Origin: an uncultured Clostridia bacterium
GTDB taxonomy: Bacteria > Bacillota > Clostridia > Lachnospirales > Anaerotignaceae
Assembly: GCA_944384265.1 (NCBI GenBank)
Contig: CALWSR010000027.1
Span: 1 to 42,856, forward strand
Direction of reading: 5' to 3'
DNA: 42,856 nt
Under the pieces are notes generated by a model that ran no database searches, was not told the origin of the DNA, and worked only from the letters and a program-made list of their open reading frames with translations. Below are positions 27,568-35,766 of the stretch, piece by piece. How positions within the stretch are numbered: the stretch's first letter is position 1; every line of letters starts with the position of its first letter. Both the position numbers and the translations under genes were made by a program.

Positions 27568-28338
27568 ATGAAAAAAGTTACTTTTGACCTTTCAGAAAAA
27601 GTAGCATTGGTCATTGGAGGAACAACAGGTATAGGATATGCCATTGCAATGGAGTATGCAAGGTGGGGAGCAAATGTTATTGCAGTTAGCCGCAGAGCGC
27701 AGAAATGTAAAGAGGTGGCAGATGAAATTCGCAGACAAGGTGTCAAAACACTGGAATTTCCCATAGATGCACAGCATAAAGAGCAGTTGATATTGCTGCG
27801 GGAAAAGCTTTTAAGTGAATTTGGTCATATTGATATATTGGTAAATGCAGCAGGTGTCAATCGCAGACATAATGCAGAGGAATTTCCCATGGAGGAATAT
27901 GATGAAATTATGAACACCAACTGTCGCTGCTTGTTTTTAAGTACACAAATCATTGGCCAACAAATGATTCAGCAAGGCTATGGAAAAATTATCAACATTG
28001 CTTCCATGGGCTCCTATTTGGGGTTAAATCAGGTTGTACCTTATTGTGGCAGCAAAGGAGCTGTTTTGCAAATGACAAAGGGATTTGCAGTAGAATGGGC
28101 AAAATATAACATTCAGGTCAATGCCATTGCTCCCGGATATTTCAAAACAGATTTAACCTCTGGACTGCACCAAAATCCAGAAAAAGAGCAGGCCATATTA
28201 AACCGAAATCCAATGAAACGCTGGGGAGATGTAAACGAATTGACCGGAGCTGCTATTTTTCTGGCAACAGATGCCTCTTCCTTTGTAACAGGCATTTCTA
28301 TTGCAGTTGACGGAGGCATGCTGGCAATGGGTGTCTGA
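27568..28338 (+). CDS. Short-chain dehydrogenase/reductase, NADP type
   Basis: 256 residues. Cofactor motif GGTTGIG, NAAG at 93-96, and catalytic Ser146, Tyr159 and Lys163 (PYCGSK). SRR after the second strand supplies Arg residues that usually mean NADP(H). The closest look is to gluconate 5-dehydrogenase-type SDRs. In the proposed pathway it could reduce succinate semialdehyde to 4-hydroxybutyrate, the step done by an iron-type alcohol dehydrogenase in the classical route. It is followed by an intraoperonic terminator. Confidence 0.87.
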   Translation: MKKVTFDLSEKVALVIGGTTGIGYAIAMEYARWGANVIAVSRRAQKCKEVADEIRRQGVKTLEFPIDAQHKEQLILLREKLLSEFGHIDILVNAAGVNRRHNAEEFPMEEYDEIMNTNCRCLFLSTQIIGQQMIQQGYGKIINIASMGSYLGLNQVVPYCGSKGAVLQMTKGFAVEWAKYNIQVNAIAPGYFKTDLTSGLHQNPEKEQAILNRNPMKRWGDVNELTGAAIFLATDASSFVTGISIAVDGGMLAMGV

Positions 28339-28347
28339 AGCCAAAAT

Positions 28348-28377
28348 GGGAGAGAAAATGGCTTCTCTCCCGTTTTT
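28348..28377 (+). terminator. Terminator or attenuator inside the cluster
   Basis: GGGAGAGAA (28348-28356), loop AATGGC, TTCTCTCCC (28363-28371), then GTTTTT. A perfect 9-bp stem with a short T run, so only part of the transcripts may continue into nfnAB. Confidence 0.75.
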
Positions 28378-28398
28378 GATAGAGAAAGGAGGATAAAA

Positions 28399-29253
28399 AT
28401 GTTTCGCATTGTCAATAAAAAAGAATTAAATCCCTTTGTAACACTGCTTGAGATAGAAGCTCCCTTTGTGGCAAAAAAGGCCAATGCAGGACAATTTATT
28501 ATTTTTCGCATAGACGAATTTGGAGAACGAGTACCCCTAACCATTGCTGATTATGACAGAGAAAAAGGTACTGTCACTATTATTTTTCAAAAAGTAGGAT
28601 TATCCACAATGCTGTTGGCACAAAAGGAGGTGGGAGATACCATTTTAGATTTTTCTGGTCCTTTGGGGGTTGCTACACAGTACCATGATTTGCAAAGGGT
28701 AGCTGTTGTTGGGGGTGGTGTGGGCTGTGCCATTGCTTATCCTCAGGCAAAGGCTCTCCATAATATTGGTGCAAATGTAGATGTAATTGCCGGTTTTCGC
28801 AGTAAAGACATTGTTATTTTAGAGGATGAAATGAAAGCCGTTTCCGACAATTATTATTTGATGACAGATGATGGCACAAAGGGAGAAAAAGGCTTTGTTA
28901 CAGACAAGCTGAAATCACTTATTGAATCGGGGAAAAAATACGATGCAGTCATTGCCATTGGCCCCATTGCCATGATGAAGTTTGTCAGCATTACCACAAA
29001 GCCTTATAAAATCAAAACCATTGTCAGTTTAAATCCGATTATGATTGACGGCACAGGTATGTGTGGGGGCTGTCGTGTCACTGTAAACAATCGGATTCGG
29101 TTTGCTTGTATAGACGGTCCTGATTTTGATGGTCATGAAGTGGATTTTGATGAGCTTATAAACCGCAATGGTATTTATAAAAAAGAAGAATCGGAAATGG
29201 CAGAAAAACATATTTGCCGTATCCAACAACAATTACATAAGGAGGAAAAATGA
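28399..29253 (+). CDS. nfnA: NfnA-like ferredoxin:NADP oxidoreductase small subunit
   Basis: 284 residues, ferredoxin-reductase-like FAD/NAD-binding protein related to dihydroorotate dehydrogenase electron-transfer subunit. FAD region VPLTIADYDREKGTVTI, nucleotide motif VGGGVGCAIAYPQAKAL and C-terminal CGGC...C for a [2Fe-2S] cluster. It pairs with the next gene, as in the electron-bifurcating NfnAB complex that couples NADPH, NAD and ferredoxin. The stop and the nfnB start overlap as ATGA. Enzymes of this kind are often annotated as sulfide dehydrogenase or glutamate synthase parts. Confidence 0.85.
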   Translation: MFRIVNKKELNPFVTLLEIEAPFVAKKANAGQFIIFRIDEFGERVPLTIADYDREKGTVTIIFQKVGLSTMLLAQKEVGDTILDFSGPLGVATQYHDLQRVAVVGGGVGCAIAYPQAKALHNIGANVDVIAGFRSKDIVILEDEMKAVSDNYYLMTDDGTKGEKGFVTDKLKSLIESGKKYDAVIAIGPIAMMKFVSITTKPYKIKTIVSLNPIMIDGTGMCGGCRVTVNNRIRFACIDGPDFDGHEVDFDELINRNGIYKKEESEMAEKHICRIQQQLHKEEK

Positions 29254-30668
29254 CAGTGATGAGCCAAAAAGTGAAAATGCCTGAACAGGTACCTAATGTA
29301 AGAAACCAAAATTTTGAAGAGGTTACAATGGGTTATACAACAGAAATGGCAATGCAAGAAGCTGCCCGTTGTCTTAACTGCAAACACAAGCCCTGTGTCA
29401 AGGGATGTCCTGTTTGTGTAAAAATCCCTGACTTTATATCAAATGTGGCAAAGGGAGATTTTATGGCGGCTTATGAAATCATCACTTCTACAAATACACT
29501 GCCTGCAATTTGTGGTCGTGTTTGCCCTCAGGAAAATCAATGTGAATCAAAATGTGTTAGAGCCATCAAAGGGGAGGCGGTGGCCATTGGAAGACTGGAA
29601 CGCTTTGTGGCAGATTGGTATATGAAAAACTGTTCCAAAACACCGGAAAAACCTGTTCTAAATGGTAAAAAAGTGGCTGTCATCGGCTCTGGTCCTTCTT
29701 CCTTGGTATGTGCAGGAGATTTGGCAAAAGAAGGCTATGCTATTACTATTTTTGAAGCTCTTCACACTGCCGGAGGGGTGTTGGTTTATGGTATTCCTGA
29801 ATTTAGATTGCCTAAAAGTATTGTAAAAAAGGAAATAGATAAATTGACGGCCATGGGTGTAAAAATTATGACGAATATGGTCATTGGAAAGGTATTATCC
29901 ATTGATGAAATGATGAATCGTATGGGATTTGACGCTGTATTTATAGGCACTGGGGCCGGCCTTCCTTCTTTTATGGGCATTTCGGGAGAAGCATTGTCAG
30001 GAGTATACTCTGCCAATGAATATTTAACTCGTATCAATTTAATGAAGGCATATATGCCAAACTATGACACCCCTTTGCGCAAAAGCAATGCTGTGGCAGT
30101 TATTGGTGGTGGGAATGTTGCCATGGATGCTGCAAGATGTGCCAAAAGAATGGGAGCAGAAAAAGTATACATTATTTATCGTCGTTCGGAAAAGGAAATG
30201 CCTGCTCGTTTGGAAGAAATACACCATGCCAAAGAAGAGGGCATAGAATTTCATCTACTTTGTAATCCCATAAAAATTTTAGGAGATGGCAATGGTCAGG
30301 TTTGTGGCATGGAATATGTAAAAATGAAATTGGATGAGCCTGATATAAGCGGAAGAAGGCGTGCAGTACCCATTGAAAACTCCAATAGCACCATTGATGT
30401 GGATACTGTAATCATGGCCATTGGCACATCTGCCAATCCTTTGCTTTACAATATTACAAAAGGGTTGAAAGCAAACGCCAAGGGATGCTTGATTGTCAAT
30501 GAACAAACCAATCAAACCTCCAAAAGGGGCGTATATGCAGGTGGAGATGCTGTTACAGGAGCCGCCACCGTCATTTTGGCCATGGGTGCCGGCAAAAAAG
30601 CGGCAAAAGCCATAGACAATTATCTAAAAAATAGAGATGAAAAAGAAAATGCTTCTAAAGACTTTTGA
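29250..30668 (+). CDS. nfnB: NfnB-like flavoprotein (GltD family)
   Basis: 472 residues. N-terminal cysteines CLNCKHKPCVKGCP and CGRVCPQENQCESKC make two [4Fe-4S] sites; GSGPSSLVCAGDLA binds FAD and GGGNVAMDAARCAKRMG NADPH. It matches the NfnB/glutamate synthase small-subunit type. No glutamate synthase large subunit is present and it is coupled to nfnA, so NfnB is the better name. An inner start at 29259 is also possible. The complex could balance the NADP-type reductase and the NAD-type dehydrogenase of the cluster. Confidence 0.87.
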   Translation: MTVMSQKVKMPEQVPNVRNQNFEEVTMGYTTEMAMQEAARCLNCKHKPCVKGCPVCVKIPDFISNVAKGDFMAAYEIITSTNTLPAICGRVCPQENQCESKCVRAIKGEAVAIGRLERFVADWYMKNCSKTPEKPVLNGKKVAVIGSGPSSLVCAGDLAKEGYAITIFEALHTAGGVLVYGIPEFRLPKSIVKKEIDKLTAMGVKIMTNMVIGKVLSIDEMMNRMGFDAVFIGTGAGLPSFMGISGEALSGVYSANEYLTRINLMKAYMPNYDTPLRKSNAVAVIGGGNVAMDAARCAKRMGAEKVYIIYRRSEKEMPARLEEIHHAKEEGIEFHLLCNPIKILGDGNGQVCGMEYVKMKLDEPDISGRRRAVPIENSNSTIDVDTVIMAIGTSANPLLYNITKGLKANAKGCLIVNEQTNQTSKRGVYAGGDAVTGAATVILAMGAGKKAAKAIDNYLKNRDEKENASKDF

Positions 30669-30890
30669 TTTGTAAACATTTGAATATAGGCTTTCTTTTT
30701 CATTTTTTTCAAAAGAGAACACAAAGTGGGTAATAAATTATATCCATTGCCTCAATAAAACTACCAAAGCACATATAGCAAAGCCACAAAAAAAGCAAAT
30801 GCAGCACAAAATGTATATAAAAACATCAGTTCTTCCTCTTGATAATACAAAATTATTTTTTTTAAATATCTAAAGAAAGAAGGAGATTGT

Positions 30891-32201
30891 GTGAAAAAAT
30901 TTATCACAAAAAAATCAGAGGAGCTGTTTCAGGAATTATCACAATATTTAGTAGATGGAGTAAGCAGTTCTTTTCATAAAGCAGAAAATGAATCCTATCC
31001 AATTGCCATGACACACGGCAAAGGCAGCAAGCTATATGATGTAGACGGAAATGAGTATATTGATTATATAGGTGGATTTGGACCAATGATATTAGGCTAT
31101 GCACCAGAAGCAGTCAACGTAGCTGTAAAAAAGCAAATTGAAAAAGGGTCACAATTTTCCACTCCTACACAACAGCTTTTGGATTTATCCAAAAAATTGA
31201 CTGAAATCATTCCCTGTGCAGAAATGGTCAGCTTTCAAAGCTCCGGCACAGAAGCAAATATGCACGCATGGCGTTTGGCAAGAGCATATAGCAGAAAACA
31301 GAAAATTGTAAAATTTTCCGGACAATACCATGGTTGGTCTGACGAACAAAAAATCAGTATCACAGCAAATGCAGATACATTTGGAACAGAAAAAGCACCA
31401 TCTCGTATTATGACAACAGCCGGACAAAGAAAAGCGGCAACAGATGATGTGATTATTGCAAGCTGGAATCATACAGATGCTTTAGAAACACTGTTCCAAC
31501 AAAAAGGGGATGAAATTGCTGCCGTTGTTATGGAGCCATATATGTGTGATGAAGGTCCCATTATGCCTGCTTCCGGTTATTTAGAAAAAGTCCGTACACT
31601 TTGTACAAAATATGGTGTTGTATTGATTTTTGATGAAGTGATTACCGGATTTCGTATGGCATTGGGCGGGGCACAACAATATTTTGGTATAACACCAGAT
31701 TTGAGTGTATTTGGAAAGGCCATTGCAGGCGGTTATTCTCTTTCCATGGTTTGTGGAAAAAGAGAAATCATGAATTGTGGTGTACATCCTTCCGGAACAT
31801 TTAATGCAACACCTATTGCAGTTGCCGCTGCTTTGGCCACCATTGAAGAATTGTCTAAACCTGGTATTTATGAGCAAATGGATAAATTGGGAGAGATGTT
31901 TTGCAATGAGCTGGCCCTCCTTTCAAAAAAACACGGCATTGCACTTTATACAGAGCATCATGGCGGAATCATACAGCTTGAAATGGGAATGGAAAGGGCT
32001 CCAAAGGATTATCATGACTATTTAAACCATGCAAACATTCAAATGTATAATGCTCTGTATTTATTGATGCGGGATTATGGTGTAAGAATTACATCCTCCA
32101 GAGGCCGAATCTATTTGACAACAGCCCATACAGAAAAAGATATTCAAAAAACAATGGAGGTTTTTGATTTTGTTTTACCTATGTTAAAAACAGAAAAATG
32201 A
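30891..32201 (+). CDS. Class III aminotransferase, HemL-like
   Basis: 436 residues, PLP-dependent fold type I near glutamate-1-semialdehyde aminomutase. SSGTEANMHAWRLARAY, VVMEPYM, LIFDEVITGFR and the PLP-binding Lys276 in VFGKAIAGGY are clear. The start is GTG 30891 after AAGGAG. No other haem gene is near, so it is probably an omega-amino acid transaminase or aminomutase serving this pathway, for example 4-aminobutyrate to succinate semialdehyde. A 222-bp gap lies before it, with no sigma-54 site found, so it may share the upstream transcript or have its own weak promoter. Confidence 0.88.
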   Translation: MKKFITKKSEELFQELSQYLVDGVSSSFHKAENESYPIAMTHGKGSKLYDVDGNEYIDYIGGFGPMILGYAPEAVNVAVKKQIEKGSQFSTPTQQLLDLSKKLTEIIPCAEMVSFQSSGTEANMHAWRLARAYSRKQKIVKFSGQYHGWSDEQKISITANADTFGTEKAPSRIMTTAGQRKAATDDVIIASWNHTDALETLFQQKGDEIAAVVMEPYMCDEGPIMPASGYLEKVRTLCTKYGVVLIFDEVITGFRMALGGAQQYFGITPDLSVFGKAIAGGYSLSMVCGKREIMNCGVHPSGTFNATPIAVAAALATIEELSKPGIYEQMDKLGEMFCNELALLSKKHGIALYTEHHGGIIQLEMGMERAPKDYHDYLNHANIQMYNALYLLMRDYGVRITSSRGRIYLTTAHTEKDIQKTMEVFDFVLPMLKTEK

Positions 32202-32449
32202 TTTGAAAATAAAAAACGGTTATTTTATATAAAAAATTCATATTCTAAAAGAGTAATAAAATATACCATGCATAACAATAGGATTTGAGCAATACAACAA
32301 TTTTTAGCATTTTATTTTTTGATGATTTCATAAAAACGGCTAAACACCGTGATTGGTCATAGCAGTATAGCTTATTTTCCAACATTTAAAAAAATACTAT
32401 TTCATATGCAATATATTGTAGATGAACATGAAAAAGGGGAGAAAAAACT
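32202..32449. other. Intergenic gap within the cluster
   Basis: 248 bp, AT-rich. Searched for a -24/-12 element, a terminator and an additional frame; none was convincing. Confidence 0.5.
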
Positions 32450-33229
32450 ATGGAATTTCAATATGTACAGCTTCATATAAAGCAACGATTGGCAATTGTA
32501 ACAATCAATCGGCCAGAGGCACTAAATTCTTTGAATCAAGCTGTGATTGAAGATATTTTTCACTGCATGAAAAAAATAGAACAAGACCATTTAGCAGATT
32601 GTGTGATTTTGACAGGTACCGGCCGCTCCTTTGTGGCTGGCGCAGATATTTCAGCAATGGTGAAAATGGAAGGATATCAAGGACGCAAATGGACAAAAGC
32701 AGGTATGGATTTAATGAATTTTATAGAAAATATGTCTATGCCTGTGATTGCAGCCATCAATGGTTTTGCTTTGGGAGGCGGCTGTGAACTGGCAATGGCC
32801 TGTGATATTCGTATTGCATCCACCACAGCAAAATTTTCCCAGCCGGAAACAGGCTTGGGTTTGATTCCCGGCTATGGCGGCACACAGCGTTTGCCTCGAT
32901 TGGTAGGAAAAGGTATGGCAAAATATATGATATTTACAAATGATATGGTGGATGCAGAGGAGGCATTTCGCATTGGATTGGTACAAGTCCTGGCACAACC
33001 ACAGCATTTGATGGAAACAGCCATTGAGGTTGCCCGCAAAATATTAAGCAAATCACCATTGGCAACGAAAATGGCAAAGCGTGCCATCAATGCATCAACC
33101 AATACAGATATGGTTACAGGGATTGACTATGAATTGGAAACATATGATATTGCATTTCGTTCTCAGGACAGACTGGAAGGAATGAAGGCATTTTTAGAAA
33201 AAAGAAGTGCAGTGTTTATGGACAAATAA
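32450..33229 (+). CDS. crt: Enoyl-CoA hydratase (crotonase), first copy
   Basis: 259 residues. The oxyanion hole segment is FVAGADISAM and GFALGGGCELAMACDIRIAS; both catalytic glutamates are kept (Glu in GGCEL and in QPETGLGLIPGYGGTQRL). It should hydrate crotonyl-CoA to 3-hydroxybutyryl-CoA, linking the dehydratase and the dehydrogenase of the cluster. RBS AAAGGGGAG. Confidence 0.9.
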   Translation: MEFQYVQLHIKQRLAIVTINRPEALNSLNQAVIEDIFHCMKKIEQDHLADCVILTGTGRSFVAGADISAMVKMEGYQGRKWTKAGMDLMNFIENMSMPVIAAINGFALGGGCELAMACDIRIASTTAKFSQPETGLGLIPGYGGTQRLPRLVGKGMAKYMIFTNDMVDAEEAFRIGLVQVLAQPQHLMETAIEVARKILSKSPLATKMAKRAINASTNTDMVTGIDYELETYDIAFRSQDRLEGMKAFLEKRSAVFMDK

Positions 33230-33251
33230 AAACAGGAGGGTGTAAAAAACA

Positions 33252-34049
33252 ATGGAAATGACAAAAAGTAATTTCAAAAATATAAAAACAGAATTAAAAA
33301 ATAATATATTATTGATTACAATGAATCGTCCCAAGGCATTGAATGCATTGAATCAAGAAACATTATATGAATTGAATGAAATAATGGATGGAGCAGTTAA
33401 AAACAATGAAATTTATGGTGTCATTATCACTGGCGAAGGAAGAGGCTTTGTAGCCGGTGCAGATATTGTGCAAATGCAGCCATATAAAAGTGAAGAGGGA
33501 AGGGCCTATGCAGAATATGCCCAGGAAACATTTAACAAAATAGAAGCATTGGAAAAGCCTGTCATTGCAGCTGTAAACGGCTTTGCTTTGGGTGGGGGAT
33601 GTGAATTGGCTTTAAGCTGTGACATCAGAATTGCTTCTGAAAAAGCAGTTTTTGGACAGCCAGAGGTAACACTTGGCATTATGCCTTGCTTTGGCGGAAC
33701 ACAAAGACTGCCTCGATTGATTGGCACAGGTCTGGCAAAGGAATTGATTTATACAGGCCGTCAAGTAAAAGCAGATGAAGCAAAACAAATAGGATTGGTA
33801 AATCAAGTGGTTTCAGAAAAGGAATTATTAGAAACAGCAATAAAAATGATGGAGAGTATACTGAAGGTTTCTCCCATTGGAATCAAATATGCCAAAATTG
33901 CAATAAACAAAGGTGCTGATATGGATTTAAAAAATGGTTTAGAGCTGGAAAAAGACCTGGTTGGTCTTTGTTTTGCAACAGAAGATAAGGAAAAGGGAAT
34001 GACAGCCTTTCTTTCAAAGGAAAAGCCCCAATTTCGTACCAAAATTTAA
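33252..34049 (+). CDS. Enoyl-CoA hydratase (crotonase), second copy
   Basis: 265 residues, adjacent paralogue of the preceding gene with the same layout: FVAGADIVQM, GFALGGGCELALSCDIRIAS and QPEVTLGIMPCFGGTQRL. Both glutamates are present, so it should be active. It starts 22 bp after the first copy with RBS CAGGAGGG. One copy may have a different stereochemistry or chain length preference, or serve an isomerase role. It ends the cluster; no strong terminator was found after it. Confidence 0.9.
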   Translation: MEMTKSNFKNIKTELKNNILLITMNRPKALNALNQETLYELNEIMDGAVKNNEIYGVIITGEGRGFVAGADIVQMQPYKSEEGRAYAEYAQETFNKIEALEKPVIAAVNGFALGGGCELALSCDIRIASEKAVFGQPEVTLGIMPCFGGTQRLPRLIGTGLAKELIYTGRQVKADEAKQIGLVNQVVSEKELLETAIKMMESILKVSPIGIKYAKIAINKGADMDLKNGLELEKDLVGLCFATEDKEKGMTAFLSKEKPQFRTKI

Positions 34050-34213
34050 TTTTAAAACAAAATAAATCAAAATATTACCATCCATATTTTGATATTGTAT
34101 AATAAGCTTGGCTGCTGTCAGCCAAAGCCATATAAAGTCGGAAAGGAAATCACAATCAAAATGCTTTATATCATATTTAATAACATTCAACTGAAAAAAG
34201 TATATATAATACT

Positions 34214-34530
34214 TTGCATAAACCAACAGGAATCATAACAAAAGAGGATTTGGACAGCATGGTTGCCCTTAGCATATATAATAGAGGATATAGCAGAGCT
34301 GTCATGTTTAGAAAATTCGTAATGTTTAGCATCACACAGCAAATATATCAAGGATTTTTCTTCATTGTGTTCTTTCACAAAGCTAAAAAAGCTTACTTTA
34401 TGGACTGAAGCCTCAGATATCAATGCATTATCAAAACTAGAGTATTTAGAAGCATTACATTTAACAAATCATAAAATCAACCACATAAGAAATGTTAAAA
34501 AATTTCTGATGATATCCAAACCAATATTAG
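34214..34530 (+). pseudogene. Decayed leucine-rich-repeat protein gene
   Basis: Pieces in different frames read as one leucine-rich-repeat surface protein: GIITKEDLDSMVALSIYNRG, then EDIAELSCLEN in another frame, then LKKLTLWTEASDINALSKLE and YLEALHLTNHKINHI in a third. At least two frameshifts and stops separate them. The remainder of any N-terminus is absent. It is a remnant between the catabolic cluster and the tRNA gene. Confidence 0.6.
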
Positions 34531-34536
34531 ATATGA

Positions 34537-34574
34537 AAAAACGGCTAAAACCCTGGGGTTTTAACCGTTTTTTT
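34537..34574 (-). terminator. Terminator downstream of tRNA-Thr
   Basis: AAAACGG-C-TAAAACC and GGTTTTA-A-CCGTTTT form a long stem with one internal mismatch. It is bidirectional, with T runs at both sides, and lies just beyond the 3' end of the tRNA. Confidence 0.75.
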
Positions 34575-34579
34575 TACAG

Positions 34580-34652
34580 AGCTGGAAATGGGACTCGAAC
34601 CCACGGCTTACTGATTACGAATCAGTTACTCTACCAACTGAGTTATTCCAGC
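34580..34652 (-). tRNA. tRNA-Thr (anticodon CGU)
   Basis: On the minus strand the acceptor GCTGGAA pairs with TTCCAGC. The anticodon arm is ACTGA-TTCGTAA-TCAGT, giving anticodon CGT, and the T arm has GGTTCGAGTCC. 73 nt; CCA is not encoded. Frames across it on the plus strand are artefacts. Confidence 0.97.
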
Positions 34653-34824
34653 ATATACAATTTTTTATTTTTCATTATCATTACCGATTGATTATTATAA
34701 ATCAGCTGCTTTGACACACAAAGGCAACGATGATATTATAACACTATTATGATTATATTGCAATGAAAATTATATAAAATAAAGATACCATTTTTTCATT
34801 ACAGCCATTTGATATAAAATAGAC

Positions 34825-34853
34825 TTGATATGGCAATCAAAAAAAAGTATACT
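34825..34853 (+). promoter_or_regulatory. Promoter of the HAD-rarA genes
   Basis: TTGATA (34825-34830), 17-bp spacer, TATACT (34848-34853), about 60 bp upstream of the HAD start. Confidence 0.7.
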
Positions 34854-34914
34854 GAATGAAATTGATAAATACAAAAAAACTGTTTTTTTATTGTAATAAA
34901 ACAGGAGGGGAAGT

Positions 34915-35754
34915 ATGTATAAGTTGGCAGTTATTGATATTGATGGAACACTGATTGATAACAAAGGAAGAATTTCACAAAAAACAAAAAAAACAATTTC
35001 AGAGGTGACAAACACCGGAAATATTGTAACCATTTGTACCGGAAGAAATATTAAAAAGGCATTGCCGGTAGCAAAAAAAGCAGGTATTACAGCACCAATC
35101 GGCTGTATTGATGGAGCTGTAATCGTACAGCCCCAAACCGGAAGTATTGTGGAAGGCTTGGAATTATCCAAAAAGGAAGTAGATTTTATACTTTCTGTCA
35201 CAGAAGGAAAAGAGCTTTTTATAGAGGTCAATACAGGATATTTTTATTATAAATTCGCTGCAACAGAAAAGGAATATAGCTATGACATTTATAACAAAAG
35301 AACACTGAGGGGCAGAATAAAAAGCTTTTTAGGCGGAATCCGTTATATCAAAAATTGGGGAGGGCTAAAGAACATCTCTCCTCCCATTTATCAAATTGTA
35401 ATTGCAGGAAAACCAAGCATCATTGAAGAAATCAAGCAGACAATCAAACAGGGAGATTGCACCAGGATTGATGTGAGAGAGCATCTATTAGAGCAATATC
35501 TTTTTATCAATCGAAAAGGTGCAACGAAATCCTCCGGTGTAGAAAGATTATGCAGTTATTTTGGTGTTACAATGGCAGAAACCATTGCTATGGGTGATGA
35601 CAGAAATGACATAGATATGCTGGAAAAAGCAGGCCTTGGCATTGCTATGGCCAATGCCAAGGAAGAAATTCGGCAAATAGCCGATTATATCACCGCATCA
35701 AACGAAGACAATGGTGCAGCATTGGCATTGGAAAAATTTTTTTTGAAAAAATAG
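34915..35754 (+). CDS. Cof-type HAD family hydrolase
   Basis: 279 residues. Nucleophile motif DIDGTLID near the N-terminus, a CTGR motif II, a type II cap, Lys in RKGATKSSGVERL and the acidic motif GDDRNDIDML. Such enzymes dephosphorylate sugar phosphates or cofactors such as flavin or PLP; the substrate is open. It lies 12 bp before rarA with RBS AGGAGGGG. Confidence 0.9.
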   Translation: MYKLAVIDIDGTLIDNKGRISQKTKKTISEVTNTGNIVTICTGRNIKKALPVAKKAGITAPIGCIDGAVIVQPQTGSIVEGLELSKKEVDFILSVTEGKELFIEVNTGYFYYKFAATEKEYSYDIYNKRTLRGRIKSFLGGIRYIKNWGGLKNISPPIYQIVIAGKPSIIEEIKQTIKQGDCTRIDVREHLLEQYLFINRKGATKSSGVERLCSYFGVTMAETIAMGDDRNDIDMLEKAGLGIAMANAKEEIRQIADYITASNEDNGAALALEKFFLKK

Positions 35755-35766
35755 GGAGAAAATATT

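Noticed and set aside
30760..30850. Short hydrophobic frame on the minus strand (MFLYTFCAAFAFFVALLYVLW)-like
   Set aside because: Resembles one membrane helix but has no ribosome site and a very short length; kept only as a note.
30669..32449. Second sigma-54 promoter before the aminotransferase or crotonases
   Set aside because: No TGGCAC-N5-TTGC match was found in either gap; TTGGTCAT near 32355 lacks the -12 box at the right distance.
34365..34691. 108-codon frame across the tRNA
   Set aside because: Its C-terminal half is the plus-strand translation of the antisense of tRNA-Thr, a familiar artefact; the first half belongs to the decayed repeat gene.
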